Of a stretch of DNA of 64,000 nucleotides, positions 56,725 to 64,000 are shown piece after piece; the stretch's first letter is position 1; every line of letters begins with the position of its first letter. The notes beneath the pieces are model-generated. The model made no database searches, had not been told where the DNA came from, and saw nothing but the letters and a program-made list of their open reading frames with translations. Source of the DNA: Paraflavitalea devenefica (lineage in GTDB: Bacteria; Bacteroidota; Bacteroidia; Chitinophagales; Chitinophagaceae). Where the stretch lies: NCBI RefSeq assembly GCF_011759375.1, contig NZ_JAARML010000007.1, positions 186,001 through 250,000 of the forward strand, written 5' to 3'. The position numbers and the translations under genes were made by a program.

Positions 56725-58437
56725 TTAGCTGATGCTCTTAATAAAATCATCCAGTTCTACGTCGGCAGCAAGTTGTAGCCTTTGGCGGAGACGGCTTTTT
56801 GTTTTACGAACGGCATCGGTACCAATACCCAGCATAGAAGCCATATGCTTGTTACCTAAATTAAGGCGGGTAAGTGCCGCAAAACGTATTTCGGCAGTAG
56901 AAATATCAGGAGCTATCAATTTTAGCTGATTGATAAAACCGGGGTTGGCTTTATCAAACATATCTTTAAACCGCAGCCAGTCATTTTCGGTAAGGATGGA
57001 TTGATTGAGCAGTCCTTCATTGATCTCCATATTTTGCAGTTGCAATTGTTGCTGCAGTTTTTCAATCAATTCATTTTTTTCAACAATGTGCCCGGTAAAT
57101 CCGGACAGTTGTTCCTGTGCATTTTTTATTTCAGTCTCAGCCTTTTCTTTTTGATGCATCAATTGCTGTTGCCTGCTTTGATGCCATTGTTTTTGCCACC
57201 TGAAATAAAACCAACCAGCAATTAATAACAATAATATTCCGGCCAATAAAAGGTTGCGCATGTTCTTTTCCACCTTTTTCTCCCGCAATAAAATATTGAT
57301 ATTATTACTCGTTTTTTCAAAGTCAAGTCTGGTTTGCACCACATCGGCACGGTTCCTGGCCACGGCCTGATGAAGTGAATCATTCAACCGGTGATAGATA
57401 TTGGCATAATAAAAGGCACTATCTATATTTCCTTTTTTTCTGAATATTTCACTGAGTGTAAAATAAGCGTTGCGGATAAACCATTGGTTTGCCGGCTTAA
57501 AGGTGCTTACAATGCGAAAACTCTTTTTAGCAAGAAGAAAAGCACTGTCAGTTTTACCTTGCCGAAGGTATATGAGCGCAATGCGGTGAAGTGTATTGCC
57601 TGCATTATTGATTTCATTATTAACAGTCATGTTGTAATCGGCCCAAAGTAAAGGCAACGCCTGGTCATCTTGTTTTTGCTCAAAATATAGCGACCCAATA
57701 TTCCCCTTTACGATGGCTTGCCATATTGTATCGTTGTTGGCCGTTGCATTGGCGAAGCTTTTATTATACCAAAAGATGGCAGAATCATACTTACACAACC
57801 GCTGGTAAGCAAGCCCCATCGTGTTTAATGAAGAAGTATATGGGTATTTTTCGCTGGCTGGCAAGCTGACGCCTTGATACATGTATTGTATTGCCTGTTC
57901 ATATTCCTGCATTTTATACAATATTTCACCCAGGGCCCCAAACACCTGCCTATTCTTGCTGAAAAAATAGTTGTCACCTAATTCTCTTCTTAATTCGGCT
58001 GATTTTAAAAAATAAAACAGCGCTGTTTCCGGCTTATCTGTGGAAAGGCAATGGTCGCCGTATATTTCAAAACATTGTACCATCAGGTATTCATTACCGC
58101 TTTCCACGGCTTTGTTTATTGCTTGCCTCATATAATGGCTGCCTTCATTACTGTGAAAAGGGAAACGGACTATTACCACTGCTTTCCAGGCCAGGCTGCG
58201 GGCAGCCAAAAACAAATCATTACTGTTGGTTTGATTGTTTAACAAATTTAAAAACTGAACCCTGGCTGCAGAATCGGATTGCTCATAATAGCTGCGAATG
58301 AGCGAATCGTTTTTGGCAAAAAGTTGTTTATCCTTGTTACTAAGTATTGTAAGAAGGGTTTGGTCATCAGCTTTTTGCCGGGCCAATAAAGAAATAAATG
58401 CAATTAGACATGGAGTTAATAAAAATAGACGCTTCAT
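56725..58437 (-). CDS. TPR membrane regulator with C-terminal LuxR-like HTH
   Basis: A 570-residue protein: signal peptide, periplasmic tetratricopeptide-like helices (about 60-360; YPYTSSLNTMGLAYQRLCKY is one repeat), one membrane helix (about 385-403, LLLAGILLLLIAGWFYF), a cytoplasmic coiled coil rich in Gln and Glu, and a C-terminal helix-turn-helix (about 515-560, ISTAEIRFAALTRLNLG then HMASMLGIGTDAVRKTKSRL). This layout is common in Bacteroidota, where ligand or partner sensing by TPRs is thought to drive a LuxR/GerE-like output. The target is unknown; the fibre gene directly downstream on the same strand is a candidate. The start at 58437 gives the signal peptide. Confidence 0.85.
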   Translation of the reverse strand: MKRLFLLTPCLIAFISLLARQKADDQTLLTILSNKDKQLFAKNDSLIRSYYEQSDSAARVQFLNLLNNQTNSNDLFLAARSLAWKAVVIVRFPFHSNEGSHYMRQAINKAVESGNEYLMVQCFEIYGDHCLSTDKPETALFYFLKSAELRRELGDNYFFSKNRQVFGALGEILYKMQEYEQAIQYMYQGVSLPASEKYPYTSSLNTMGLAYQRLCKYDSAIFWYNKSFANATANNDTIWQAIVKGNIGSLYFEQKQDDQALPLLWADYNMTVNNEINNAGNTLHRIALIYLRQGKTDSAFLLAKKSFRIVSTFKPANQWFIRNAYFTLSEIFRKKGNIDSAFYYANIYHRLNDSLHQAVARNRADVVQTRLDFEKTSNNINILLREKKVEKNMRNLLLAGILLLLIAGWFYFRWQKQWHQSRQQQLMHQKEKAETEIKNAQEQLSGFTGHIVEKNELIEKLQQQLQLQNMEINEGLLNQSILTENDWLRFKDMFDKANPGFINQLKLIAPDISTAEIRFAALTRLNLGNKHMASMLGIGTDAVRKTKSRLRQRLQLAADVELDDFIKSIS

Positions 58438-58471
58438 TGCGGCACTAAAATAAAGAATCAATTGTATTCAA

Positions 58472-58530
58472 CGCCACAAATACCATTTTATAGTTCATTA
58501 TTAATCAATTAATTAAAAATACCTGTGGCG
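58472..58530. repeat. Inverted repeat next to the truncated dehydrogenase
   Basis: CGCCACA (58472-58478) and TGTGGCG (58524-58530) face each other across an A/T-rich 45-nt spacer. It could be a hairpin in the leader of the TPR regulator or a remnant of a small mobile element. It lies about 90 nt from the truncated dehydrogenase. Confidence 0.3.
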
Positions 58531-58633
58531 AAGTAACCGTTCTGCCTTACATCCGACTGTTGTAATGTCAAATGCTGACTTTTACACCTGATTCCTGACA
58601 CACGCCGTAGCTAAAAAATAATAATCTAATAAA

Positions 58634-59044
58634 TTGGATATGCTGCGCTCAATTGGTTTTGATCATGTCATTGATTATACCCGCGAAGATTTCACTAAAA
58701 ATGGCCAGGTTTATGATCTGATCCTTGATGTTAAAACCAATCGCTCCCTATTCGATTATGCCCGGGCATTAAGTCGCAATGGGGTGTATGTTACAGTTGG
58801 AGGCTCCACGAGCCGGCTTTTCCAGGCTTTATTCCTGGGGCCGTGGATTTCAATGATCTGTAAAAAACACATACGTATCGTTGCTTTGAAGAAAAACAAG
58901 GATTTACTTTATGTGAACGGGCTTTTCGAAGCTGGCAAAGTCAAACCTGTGATAGATGGGCCTTACCAACTAAATGAGTTTCGGGAAGCATTCAGGATTT
59001 TTAGTAAAGGAGAACACAAAGGGAAAGTAGTAATAACGATGTGA
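58634..59044 (+). pseudogene. 5'-truncated zinc-type alcohol dehydrogenase/quinone oxidoreductase
   Basis: A 136-codon remnant of the C-terminal part of a medium-chain dehydrogenase. Residues show the second half of the Rossmann domain (SIGFDHVIDYTREDF, YDLILDVK, GVYVTVGGS) and the C-terminal end (FREAFRIFSKGEHKGKVVITM). The N-terminal GroES-like catalytic domain and the GxGxxG loop, roughly 190 residues, are missing. The frame is closed by a TAA at 58622-58624 immediately upstream, and no remainder is found in the neighbouring sequence. It is probably a deletion scar; expression of the remnant from the TTG or ATG is possible but would not give a working enzyme. Confidence 0.75.
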
Positions 59045-59071
59045 AAATTTCACTATTATTTCCAAATCCTC

Positions 59072-59079
59072 TATCTTTG
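59072..59079 (+). promoter_or_regulatory. -7 box TATCTTTG for the leader/rsgA transcript
   Basis: A perfect TAnnTTTG match. Transcription should start within a few bases of the leader ATG at 59086, so the leader peptide may be translated from a near-leaderless mRNA. Confidence 0.6.
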
Positions 59080-59085
59080 CACCCG

Positions 59086-59133
59086 ATGACACGCGCTACT
59101 TCATATCAACTCCTGGCAACCATTGCCGTCTAA
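59086..59133 (+). CDS. Putative leader peptide upstream of rsgA
   Basis: A 15-codon ORF (MTRATSYQLLATIAV, then TAA) begins seven bases after the -7 box and ends next to a potential RNA structure. CGCAGGC (59134-59140) pairs with GCCTGCG (59178-59184), enclosing AAAGC (59145-59149) and GCTTT (59164-59168). The arrangement of promoter, short ORF, hairpin, then structural gene resembles ribosome-mediated attenuation or stalling control. The codon mix does not point to one amino acid. Expression of the peptide is inferred. Confidence 0.45.
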   Translation: MTRATSYQLLATIAV

Positions 59134-59217
59134 CGCAGGCCACTAAAGCATCGTTATTATAGAGCTTTCTCCTATCCGCCTGCGCTAAGGTTCCCACTTT
59201 ATTTTATTCAATCTATT

Positions 59218-60327
59218 ATGCCTGAGCTTATAAAAGCTTCTGCGCATGATGTTATATTATTACCCATGTCGATACTACAATCGTACGGATGGAATGGCCA
59301 TTTTGAAAACCAGTACACCCGCTTTAAAAATCAAGGCCTCGAAGCAGGCAGGGTGATGGCTATTCAAGGATTCAAACACTTATTGATCACCGGTACAGGC
59401 AAACAGGAAGCGTTGTTGGCAGGGGCGCTCATGAACAGTAAAGAGCCCGAAGCTTATCCCAAAGTAGGCGATTGGGTGCTGTTTAAGCGGTATGAAACGG
59501 AAGGGATTATTCTCGATGTATTGCCACGGCTGAACGAACTCAGTCGCAAATCGCCGGGCGCTGCCACTACCCGGCAGGTATTGGCGGTGAATATCGATGC
59601 AGCTTTTATTGTTCAGGGGGTAGACCACGACTTCAACCCGATGCGCCTGCAGCGTTACCTCCAGCAGGTGCAGCAATGCGGCATTGCGCCCATTGTGGTG
59701 CTGAACAAGGCCGATCTCGTTTCTAACCCAGGCCACTATCTCCACGCGGTGGAAGAGTTAGGATATCAATGCCCGGTATACCTGGCCAGTGCGCTCGATA
59801 AAGCGGACCAGGAACAATGGGCGGCCGCCTGTCTGCAACCGGGCAAAACCTATATCCTGCTGGGCTCATCCGGTGTTGGAAAAAGCACCTTGCTCAATGC
59901 CTGGCTCGGCTACCACCTGCAGCAGGAAGGCGCCATCAGCACGGCCAACAGCAAGGGCAGGCACACCACCACCGCCCGCAACCTGGTGCTGTTGCCCAAT
60001 GGCAGCCTGGTGATCGATGCCCCCGGCATGCGGGAGTTTGGGATGACGCTGGAAGATGATGCGACAACAGTATCCCACCCACACATCGACGAACTATCCG
60101 GTCAATGCCGGTTCAGCGACTGTACCCACCTGCACGAGCCGGGCTGCACGGTGCTGGCAGCCGTCGATAACGGCCAACTGCCCCAACAGGTGTACCGCAG
60201 TTATGTAAAATTGCTGCGCGAGCAACAGCATTACCAAACCAGCGCAGCCGATAAGAAAAGGATCGAACGGCATTTCGGGAAGATCAGCAAACAGGTTTTT
60301 GCGCACCGGAAGAACCGGAAGTATTAA
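59218..60327 (+). CDS. rsgA: Ribosome small-subunit-dependent GTPase A (RsgA/YloQ family)
   Basis: A 369-residue circularly permuted GTPase that acts in late 30S assembly. Seen: N-terminal OB-fold (about 40-110), G4 VVLNKADL, G1 P-loop GSSGVGKSTLLN, G3 DAPGMREFG (Ala in place of the common Thr) and a C-terminal zinc finger CRFSDCTHLHEPGC. The length is normal for the family. It follows a 15-residue leader ORF and hairpin and ends in a strong terminator (60361-60390), so it is a single-gene transcript. It is not certain that it is the housekeeping copy: the unusual leader control would suit an additional, stress-responsive paralogue. Confidence 0.9.
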   Translation: MPELIKASAHDVILLPMSILQSYGWNGHFENQYTRFKNQGLEAGRVMAIQGFKHLLITGTGKQEALLAGALMNSKEPEAYPKVGDWVLFKRYETEGIILDVLPRLNELSRKSPGAATTRQVLAVNIDAAFIVQGVDHDFNPMRLQRYLQQVQQCGIAPIVVLNKADLVSNPGHYLHAVEELGYQCPVYLASALDKADQEQWAAACLQPGKTYILLGSSGVGKSTLLNAWLGYHLQQEGAISTANSKGRHTTTARNLVLLPNGSLVIDAPGMREFGMTLEDDATTVSHPHIDELSGQCRFSDCTHLHEPGCTVLAAVDNGQLPQQVYRSYVKLLREQQHYQTSAADKKRIERHFGKISKQVFAHRKNRKY

Positions 60328-60360
60328 CGTGCTGCCAACACCGCAAGCATCTCTCACTCC

Positions 60361-60390
60361 AAAGCCTCCCTTGTGCGGGAGGCTTTTTTT
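60361..60390 (+). terminator. Rho-independent terminator of rsgA
   Basis: AAAGCCTCCC and GGGAGGCTTT form a perfect 10-bp stem with a six-base loop, followed by a T run. It lies 34 nt after the rsgA stop, in the gap before the convergent gene at 60426. Confidence 0.85.
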
Positions 60391-60425
60391 ATCCAATCCC
60401 ATACTCACCCCAGCCTGCCCTCACC

Positions 60426-60824
60426 TCACTTACACTTCACAAGGCAAAGCATCTCCTCATCACTCTTGTACCATTCTATACAATCGTGGGTATTATCGAA
60501 CCTTGGATCTGCCATGAGCTGTTCGAATACGTTTTTAAGGCTTTCCGTTTTCGACATCCAATCAATGACTTCTTCGGCGAGGTATTCGCCTTTGGGAATG
60601 GTAAAACTGCCGTAACCTTGTTTTGCTTCCTCATCTGGACGCAAGACTGCTGCTGCCGCTTTGTAAACCACCCGGCCATGCGCATCCATGTGTGAAATAC
60701 CATAATAATCACATCCTCCGAATTTACTGTACAATTCATCAAATGCTTCTTTAATGCCCAGGGGGAAGGATGGCACATCCTTATACAAGACCGGGATATC
60801 TTTTTCCAGTTTGAATATGAACAT
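60426..60824 (-). CDS. GyrI-like/effector-binding-type small protein
   Basis: A 132-residue soluble protein with no signal peptide. The pattern VLYKDVPSFPLGIKEAFDEL, followed by FGGCDYYGISHM, YKAAAAVLRP and GSFTIPKGEYLAEEVIDW, resembles the duplicated beta-alpha-beta GyrI-like (SHS2) small-molecule-binding fold. The short N-terminal MFIFKLEKDIP start fits a stand-alone version without a DNA-binding domain. The family call is by pattern only. A -7 box lies 17 nt upstream. Confidence 0.6.
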   Translation of the reverse strand: MFIFKLEKDIPVLYKDVPSFPLGIKEAFDELYSKFGGCDYYGISHMDAHGRVVYKAAAAVLRPDEEAKQGYGSFTIPKGEYLAEEVIDWMSKTESLKNVFEQLMADPRFDNTHDCIEWYKSDEEMLCLVKCK

Positions 60825-60840
60825 ATAGATTATTTACAGG

Positions 60841-60848
60841 CAAACATA
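60841..60848 (-). promoter_or_regulatory. -7 box TATGTTTG for the GyrI-like gene
   Basis: A perfect TAnnTTTG match on the minus strand, 17 nt before the ATG at 60824. No clear -33 element. Confidence 0.45.
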
Positions 60849-61366
60849 CGACTACCACCCACCAGGGGAACGGTAGGATTGCGACAAAAAGAGGGTGTAA
60901 AGCGGTAAATTGAATGACGGACTGATGGTATAAGCCTGCATTGAAGTTGCAGAAAAATCATAGCCGCCGGCGATTACTTCCGGCAGCTTATGTTGTAAAT
61001 TACATGCAAGGCCTTCAGCCATGCCCAAGCCCAACGGCTGGCCGGCTTTTAACGCGGCAAACAAGTGATCTTGCCATAAAAATTGGAATTAATTGATTAT
61101 GAGTAAGCTTTACCAACAGGGCGCTCGCCCCTACCAATACTTACAGTAAAAATTCCCACCCGGGTTAACACCCTTATCGAGACCTTAACGAGACCTTGTC
61201 GAGACCTTATCGAGACTTTACCGAGACCCTCCTCAATACCAGCTCCGAACCAGATAGTACCCCCATAGGTACCAGACACCTACCTGCCATACCCCTTCCC
61301 CCAACCTGCCATTACCATTTCACCAACTCCACCTCCCCATCGGCAAAGCACCCAGTCTTTTATTAT
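60849..61366. other. Gene-poor stretch with an 11-bp tandem repeat
   Basis: Apart from the repeat at 61173-61227, I see no supported gene here. A 70-codon minus-strand frame (60852-61064) has a protein-like C-terminus (IAGGYDFSATSMQAYTI) but no recognisable family, signal or start context, and could be a decayed remnant. Confidence 0.4.
61173..61227. repeat. Five tandem 11-bp repeats
   Basis: Units CTTATCGAGAC, CTTAACGAGAC, CTTGTCGAGAC, CTTATCGAGAC and TTTACCGAGAC follow one another without gaps. The 11-bp period equals about one DNA helical turn, so the CGAGAC core would recur on the same face. It lies in the gap downstream of the serine hydrolase gene. Confidence 0.85.
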
Positions 61367-62644
61367 TTACCTTTTCGGCTCGTACACACCATAAATAGCG
61401 TCCCGGAAGCTTTTGTGCAGTTTTACTTTGTCGAAAGGCACCAGTTGTGTGAACAATACAGCAGTAAGTTCATTTTCAGGGTCCACCCAAAACAAAGTAC
61501 TGGCGGCGCCATCCCAGAAAAACTCACCCACCACCCCATTGTTCTCGTCCTTATTGGCAGGCGGTTGTGTACGTACAGCGAAATCGATCCCAAAGCCAAC
61601 CCTGCCCTTACTGGGAAGCCACATGCGCTGTGAAATGGTATCCGACAAATGGTTGGTCGACATCAACTCCACAGTGGCAGGTTTTAAAATACGCGCCTCG
61701 CCAAGATGGCCTTTATTTACCAGCATCCGCGCAAACTTCATATAATCATCCAGCGTGGAGGTGAGCCCCCAGCCGCCCGGTTTTAATGCCCATTGCTTTG
61801 TATTGATCGCATTCGCCTGCTCATCGGGCACTCTTGTCAACTTACCATCGTTGCTGCGGTTGTACAAGGCCGCAAACCGGCTTCGGTCGCCTTCCGGTAT
61901 CAGGTACCGGGTATTGGTCATGGCCAGGGGACCAAAAATAGTTGACTGCAGGTACTCATCAAACGGCTTGCCCGAAAGCCTTTCCACCAGGTAGGCCTGC
62001 ACATCAACCGCAGGCCCGTAAGCCCATTGATCGCCGGGATGGAACTGCAAGGGCACACTGGCCAGTTTCCTGGCCATTTCGGACAGGGTATTCGCTGGGT
62101 TCATGGCATCTGCCTGCCGCACCAACGCGGCCAGGGCAGGGATCTCTGTACCTGCAAACCCTGCTGTATGGCGGGTAATATCACGAATGGTGATGGCACG
62201 CCTGGCCGGTTGCAGTATCAATTGGCCGTTGGCATCTACCCCTTTGTACACCTTCATATCGGCAAATTCAGGAGCATACTTCGCAAGCGGATCATCCAGT
62301 TGAAAAGCGCCTTTTTCGTACAAGGTCATCAGTGCTACACCGGTTACGGGTTTGGTCATGGAAAAAATACGCACAAGGGTATTGCGGTCCATAGGCCGGT
62401 TGCCTTCCCGGTCGGCATAACCAAAAGCATTGTAGTACACCTCTTTTCCTTTTTCGAAGATCAGCGCCGATACGCCGGCTGTTTTGCCTGAATCGGTAAA
62501 GCTTTTCAATGTAGCGTCGATGCGACTTTTAACGGCTGCCGTAACAATAGGTGCAGGTATCTTTTTATGGCGATAAGAAGGGAGCGACGTATAAGCGGCT
62601 GCAACAAGCAGCACGGGCAGTATGGCAAGGATCGGTTTATGCAT
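61367..62644 (-). CDS. Serine hydrolase of the beta-lactamase class C/family VIII esterase fold
   Basis: A 425-residue exported protein: signal peptide or anchor (residues 1-20), then a PF00144-type domain with the SxxK motif SMTK (Ser95, Lys98) and the second-motif Tyr209 in WAYGPAVDVQAYLV. The Tyr context YGPA differs from YxN of true class C beta-lactamases and fits family VIII esterases or D-aminopeptidase-like members. The C-terminal segment HWG-type KTG equivalent is unclear (FFWDGAASTLFW is in the expected place). Activity is more likely esterase or peptidase than beta-lactamase. It is preceded by the terminator of the OsmC gene, so it is a separate transcript. Confidence 0.88.
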   Translation of the reverse strand: MHKPILAILPVLLVAAAYTSLPSYRHKKIPAPIVTAAVKSRIDATLKSFTDSGKTAGVSALIFEKGKEVYYNAFGYADREGNRPMDRNTLVRIFSMTKPVTGVALMTLYEKGAFQLDDPLAKYAPEFADMKVYKGVDANGQLILQPARRAITIRDITRHTAGFAGTEIPALAALVRQADAMNPANTLSEMARKLASVPLQFHPGDQWAYGPAVDVQAYLVERLSGKPFDEYLQSTIFGPLAMTNTRYLIPEGDRSRFAALYNRSNDGKLTRVPDEQANAINTKQWALKPGGWGLTSTLDDYMKFARMLVNKGHLGEARILKPATVELMSTNHLSDTISQRMWLPSKGRVGFGIDFAVRTQPPANKDENNGVVGEFFWDGAASTLFWVDPENELTAVLFTQLVPFDKVKLHKSFRDAIYGVYEPKR

Positions 62645-62711
62645 GGTTGTTTATTTCTGGTATCCTTAAAGTTAGGGATTTCCACGGGTCCCATAGTCGT
62701 CCACAATACGG

Positions 62712-62747
62712 ACAAGACCCGCTCATTAAAGAATGAGCGGGTCTTGT
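62712..62747 (-). terminator. Strong terminator hairpin after the Ohr gene
   Basis: ACAAGACCCGCTCATT pairs perfectly with AATGAGCGGGTCTTGT over a 4-nt loop (16-bp stem). It begins 35 nt after the stop of the Ohr gene on the minus strand. T-richness on the distal side is modest. Confidence 0.7.
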
Positions 62748-62781
62748 TCTTACCCAATGCCAGCCGATCGCATTATTCCAT

Positions 62782-63228
62782 TCAGACAATATTGATCTCC
62801 ACGTTAATATTACCCCTGGTAGCTTTTGAATACGGACAGGTTTGATGGGCTGCTTCTACCAGTTCCCTGGCCAACGTTGGTTCTATGCCGGGCAGACTAA
62901 CATGCAGGCGCGCCTGCAGGAAATAAGCGCTGCCAGTCATACCAAGGTCTACTTCTGCATCTACAGCGGTGCCAGCAGGAAGCACCACCTTCCTGTCTTT
63001 GGCAGCAATGCCGATGGCCCCTAAAAAGCAGGCCGACCAGCCGGCTGCAAACAATTGTTCAGGATTGGTGCCATTGCCTTTAGCGCCGGGAGGAGAAAGT
63101 TGTATATCAAGACGTCCGTCTGAACTCTGAGATACTCCATCACGTCCACCTGTGGTATGTGTTTTACCGGTATACAATACTTTTTCAATTGCCGGGGCAG
63201 TAATTACTTGTTGTTCCATTGTTATCAT
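62782..63228 (-). CDS. Ohr-type OsmC family organic hydroperoxide resistance protein
   Basis: A 148-residue thiol peroxidase that reduces organic hydroperoxides in the cytoplasm. The two catalytic cysteines are visible in SACFLGAI and HQTCPYSKA, and the Ohr-type N-terminus (VLYTGKTHTTGGRDG, SDGRLDIQLSPPG, NPEQLFAAGWSACF) places it in the Ohr rather than the OsmC subgroup. Length is normal. The alternative start at 63219 removes three residues. It follows the DUF1223 gene after 24 nt and is probably cotranscribed with it. Confidence 0.93.
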   Translation of the reverse strand: MITMEQQVITAPAIEKVLYTGKTHTTGGRDGVSQSSDGRLDIQLSPPGAKGNGTNPEQLFAAGWSACFLGAIGIAAKDRKVVLPAGTAVDAEVDLGMTGSAYFLQARLHVSLPGIEPTLARELVEAAHQTCPYSKATRGNINVEINIV

Positions 63229-63252
63229 CTTTTTAGTTTTTATTGTTATTAA

Positions 63253-64000
63253 TTAATTAGCTTCCTGGTTAAGCCGGGCGGCAGCAGTAATTCGTCCGTC
63301 TTCTTTGCGTTGTACAAATCCAACCACCTCCCAGCCTTCTTTATTAAAGCCTTCAGGCAGATTGATCATGGTGCTGTTATTGTTTATAGCTGCCTGCACC
63401 AGTTGCCGCACGATCTGTACATGCGATAAACGGCGGCCTTCATTTTCACCGGCCCGCACCTGGGTTTGTGCATTCTTTTGCACGAGGGCCAGTAACAGTA
63501 CGGCATTCTCTTTATGGCCGGTTACCTTATATTCAACATGAAGTTTGTTGCCATCTAGCTTACCCTGCAACGCCAATGTAGCATCAGCACCTTTGTTCAA
63601 CTCCCGGGAAATCGCCTGTACAATAGCACCCTCCTGTGAACCTACATATTCGCTCGTTCCATTCACTACTACCTGCGGCGTATAAATTGTTTCCAGGTGC
63701 AGCCAGTCGGCATACCGGCGTTGCCTGTAGGTAAAGGCAGCAGCACTGAAGGTGTCTTTCCAGCCCTGGCGGTCCCAGTAATCAACGTGAAACGCGACAA
63801 TGTAAACAGGCTTGTCAACATTTTCCTGTTGCAGCTTTTCCATCAACTTGTCGGCTGGTGGACAACTGGAGCAACCTTCAGAAGTAAAAAGTTCCACTAC
63901 GGCAAATCCTTTATTACTATTGGTTATTGCCGGCAGGTTCATAGGCTTGTCATTTTGTGCGTTGCACGAGACATACCATAATACCAACGGCATTACAGTC
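63253..64000 (-). CDS. DUF1223 exported thioredoxin-like protein, possibly 5'-partial
   Basis: At least 246 residues of a DUF1223 protein with a thioredoxin-fold core: VVELFTSEGCSSCPPADKLM carries the CxxC motif, followed by VYIVAFHVDYWDRQGWKD and YTPQVVVNGTSEYVG. These proteins are exported and thought to be thiol-active, but no substrate is known. An ATG at 63993 gives a short leader (LVLWYVSCN), which could be a lipobox. The frame stays open to the window edge, so a start further upstream outside the window cannot be excluded. Together with Ohr it suggests an oxidative-stress pair. Confidence 0.85.
   Translation of the reverse strand, partial: TVMPLVLWYVSCNAQNDKPMNLPAITNSNKGFAVVELFTSEGCSSCPPADKLMEKLQQENVDKPVYIVAFHVDYWDRQGWKDTFSAAAFTYRQRRYADWLHLETIYTPQVVVNGTSEYVGSQEGAIVQAISRELNKGADATLALQGKLDGNKLHVEYKVTGHKENAVLLLALVQKNAQTQVRAGENEGRRLSHVQIVRQLVQAAINNNSTMINLPEGFNKEGWEVVGFVQRKEDGRITAAARLNQEAN

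Noticed and set aside
60852..61064. A 70-codon minus-strand frame
   Set aside because: It is short, without family, signal or promoter, and is more likely a remnant or chance; mentioned only in the gap description.
61173..61227. CRISPR array
   Set aside because: The units are only 11 bp and directly adjacent, with no spacers and no cas genes nearby.
61367..62644. Calling this gene a beta-lactamase
   Set aside because: The SxxK is present but the Tyr motif is YGPA rather than YxN, which fits family VIII esterases better.

Overview
The window looks like a chromosomal segment of a free-living Bacteroidota, most likely a Chitinophagales/Chitinophagaceae-type glycan degrader. The grounds are four SusC/SusD-type genes in tandem plus a further SusC/SusD pair, a hybrid two-component system with a Reg_prop sensor, an ECF sigma/FecR pair, many SPII lipoproteins, TAnnTTTG-type -7 promoter boxes, and few Shine-Dalgarno sequences. 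No tRNA, rRNA, CRISPR array, transposase or integrase was recognised.

Region 1 (1-18380, minus strand) is a two-gene Tc (ABC) toxin locus. A 2540-residue TcB-TcC single-chain fusion is transcribed first. It has SpvB, FG-GAP, TcdB-mid and RHS parts and a hypervariable tail. Four bases after its stop comes a giant TcA that runs off the left edge (at least 3584 residues). The TcA carries an apparent seven-bladed propeller repeat, a second FG-GAP-like propeller and three LamG-like jelly rolls within the usual TcA framework. The effector tail has a Cys...His pair in contexts that resemble NlpC/P60-like enzymes.

Region 2 (18539-43892) is a xylan utilisation locus. A short stand-alone AraC regulator and a hybrid two-component regulator diverge from a symmetric intergenic dyad. 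A GH10 lipoprotein xylanase lies just downstream of the hybrid regulator and a GH31 enzyme converges on it. A long minus-strand operon holds SusC-SusD-SusC-SusD, an XusE-like lipoprotein, a GH10 split by carbohydrate-binding modules, a SurA/PPIase-like lipoprotein and a small exported protein. A GH43-CBM6 enzyme sits upstream. This is the layout of the tandem susCD/xusE/xyn10C core known from xylanolytic Bacteroidetes. It implies surface xylan cleavage, import of xylooligosaccharides, and periplasmic trimming by GH31 and GH43.

Region 3 (44014-55160) starts with an erythromycin-esterase-family protein. A second glycan locus follows: an STN-domain SusC, a SusD and a DUF1735-F5/8C lipoprotein, with a FecR anti-sigma gene and an ECF sigma gene that diverge from each other. 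A second GH43 follows the sigma gene. The sigma gene has no canonical start codon in front of its conserved N-terminus.

Region 4 (55207-64000) is a mixed neighbourhood: a tail-fibre-like exported protein overlapping a small membrane protein, a TPR/HTH membrane regulator, a 5'-truncated alcohol dehydrogenase remnant, and an RsgA-type GTPase behind a short leader ORF with a potential attenuator-like hairpin. Further on are a GyrI-like protein, an 11-bp tandem repeat, a serine hydrolase of the class C beta-lactamase fold, an Ohr/OsmC protein and a DUF1223 thioredoxin-like protein.
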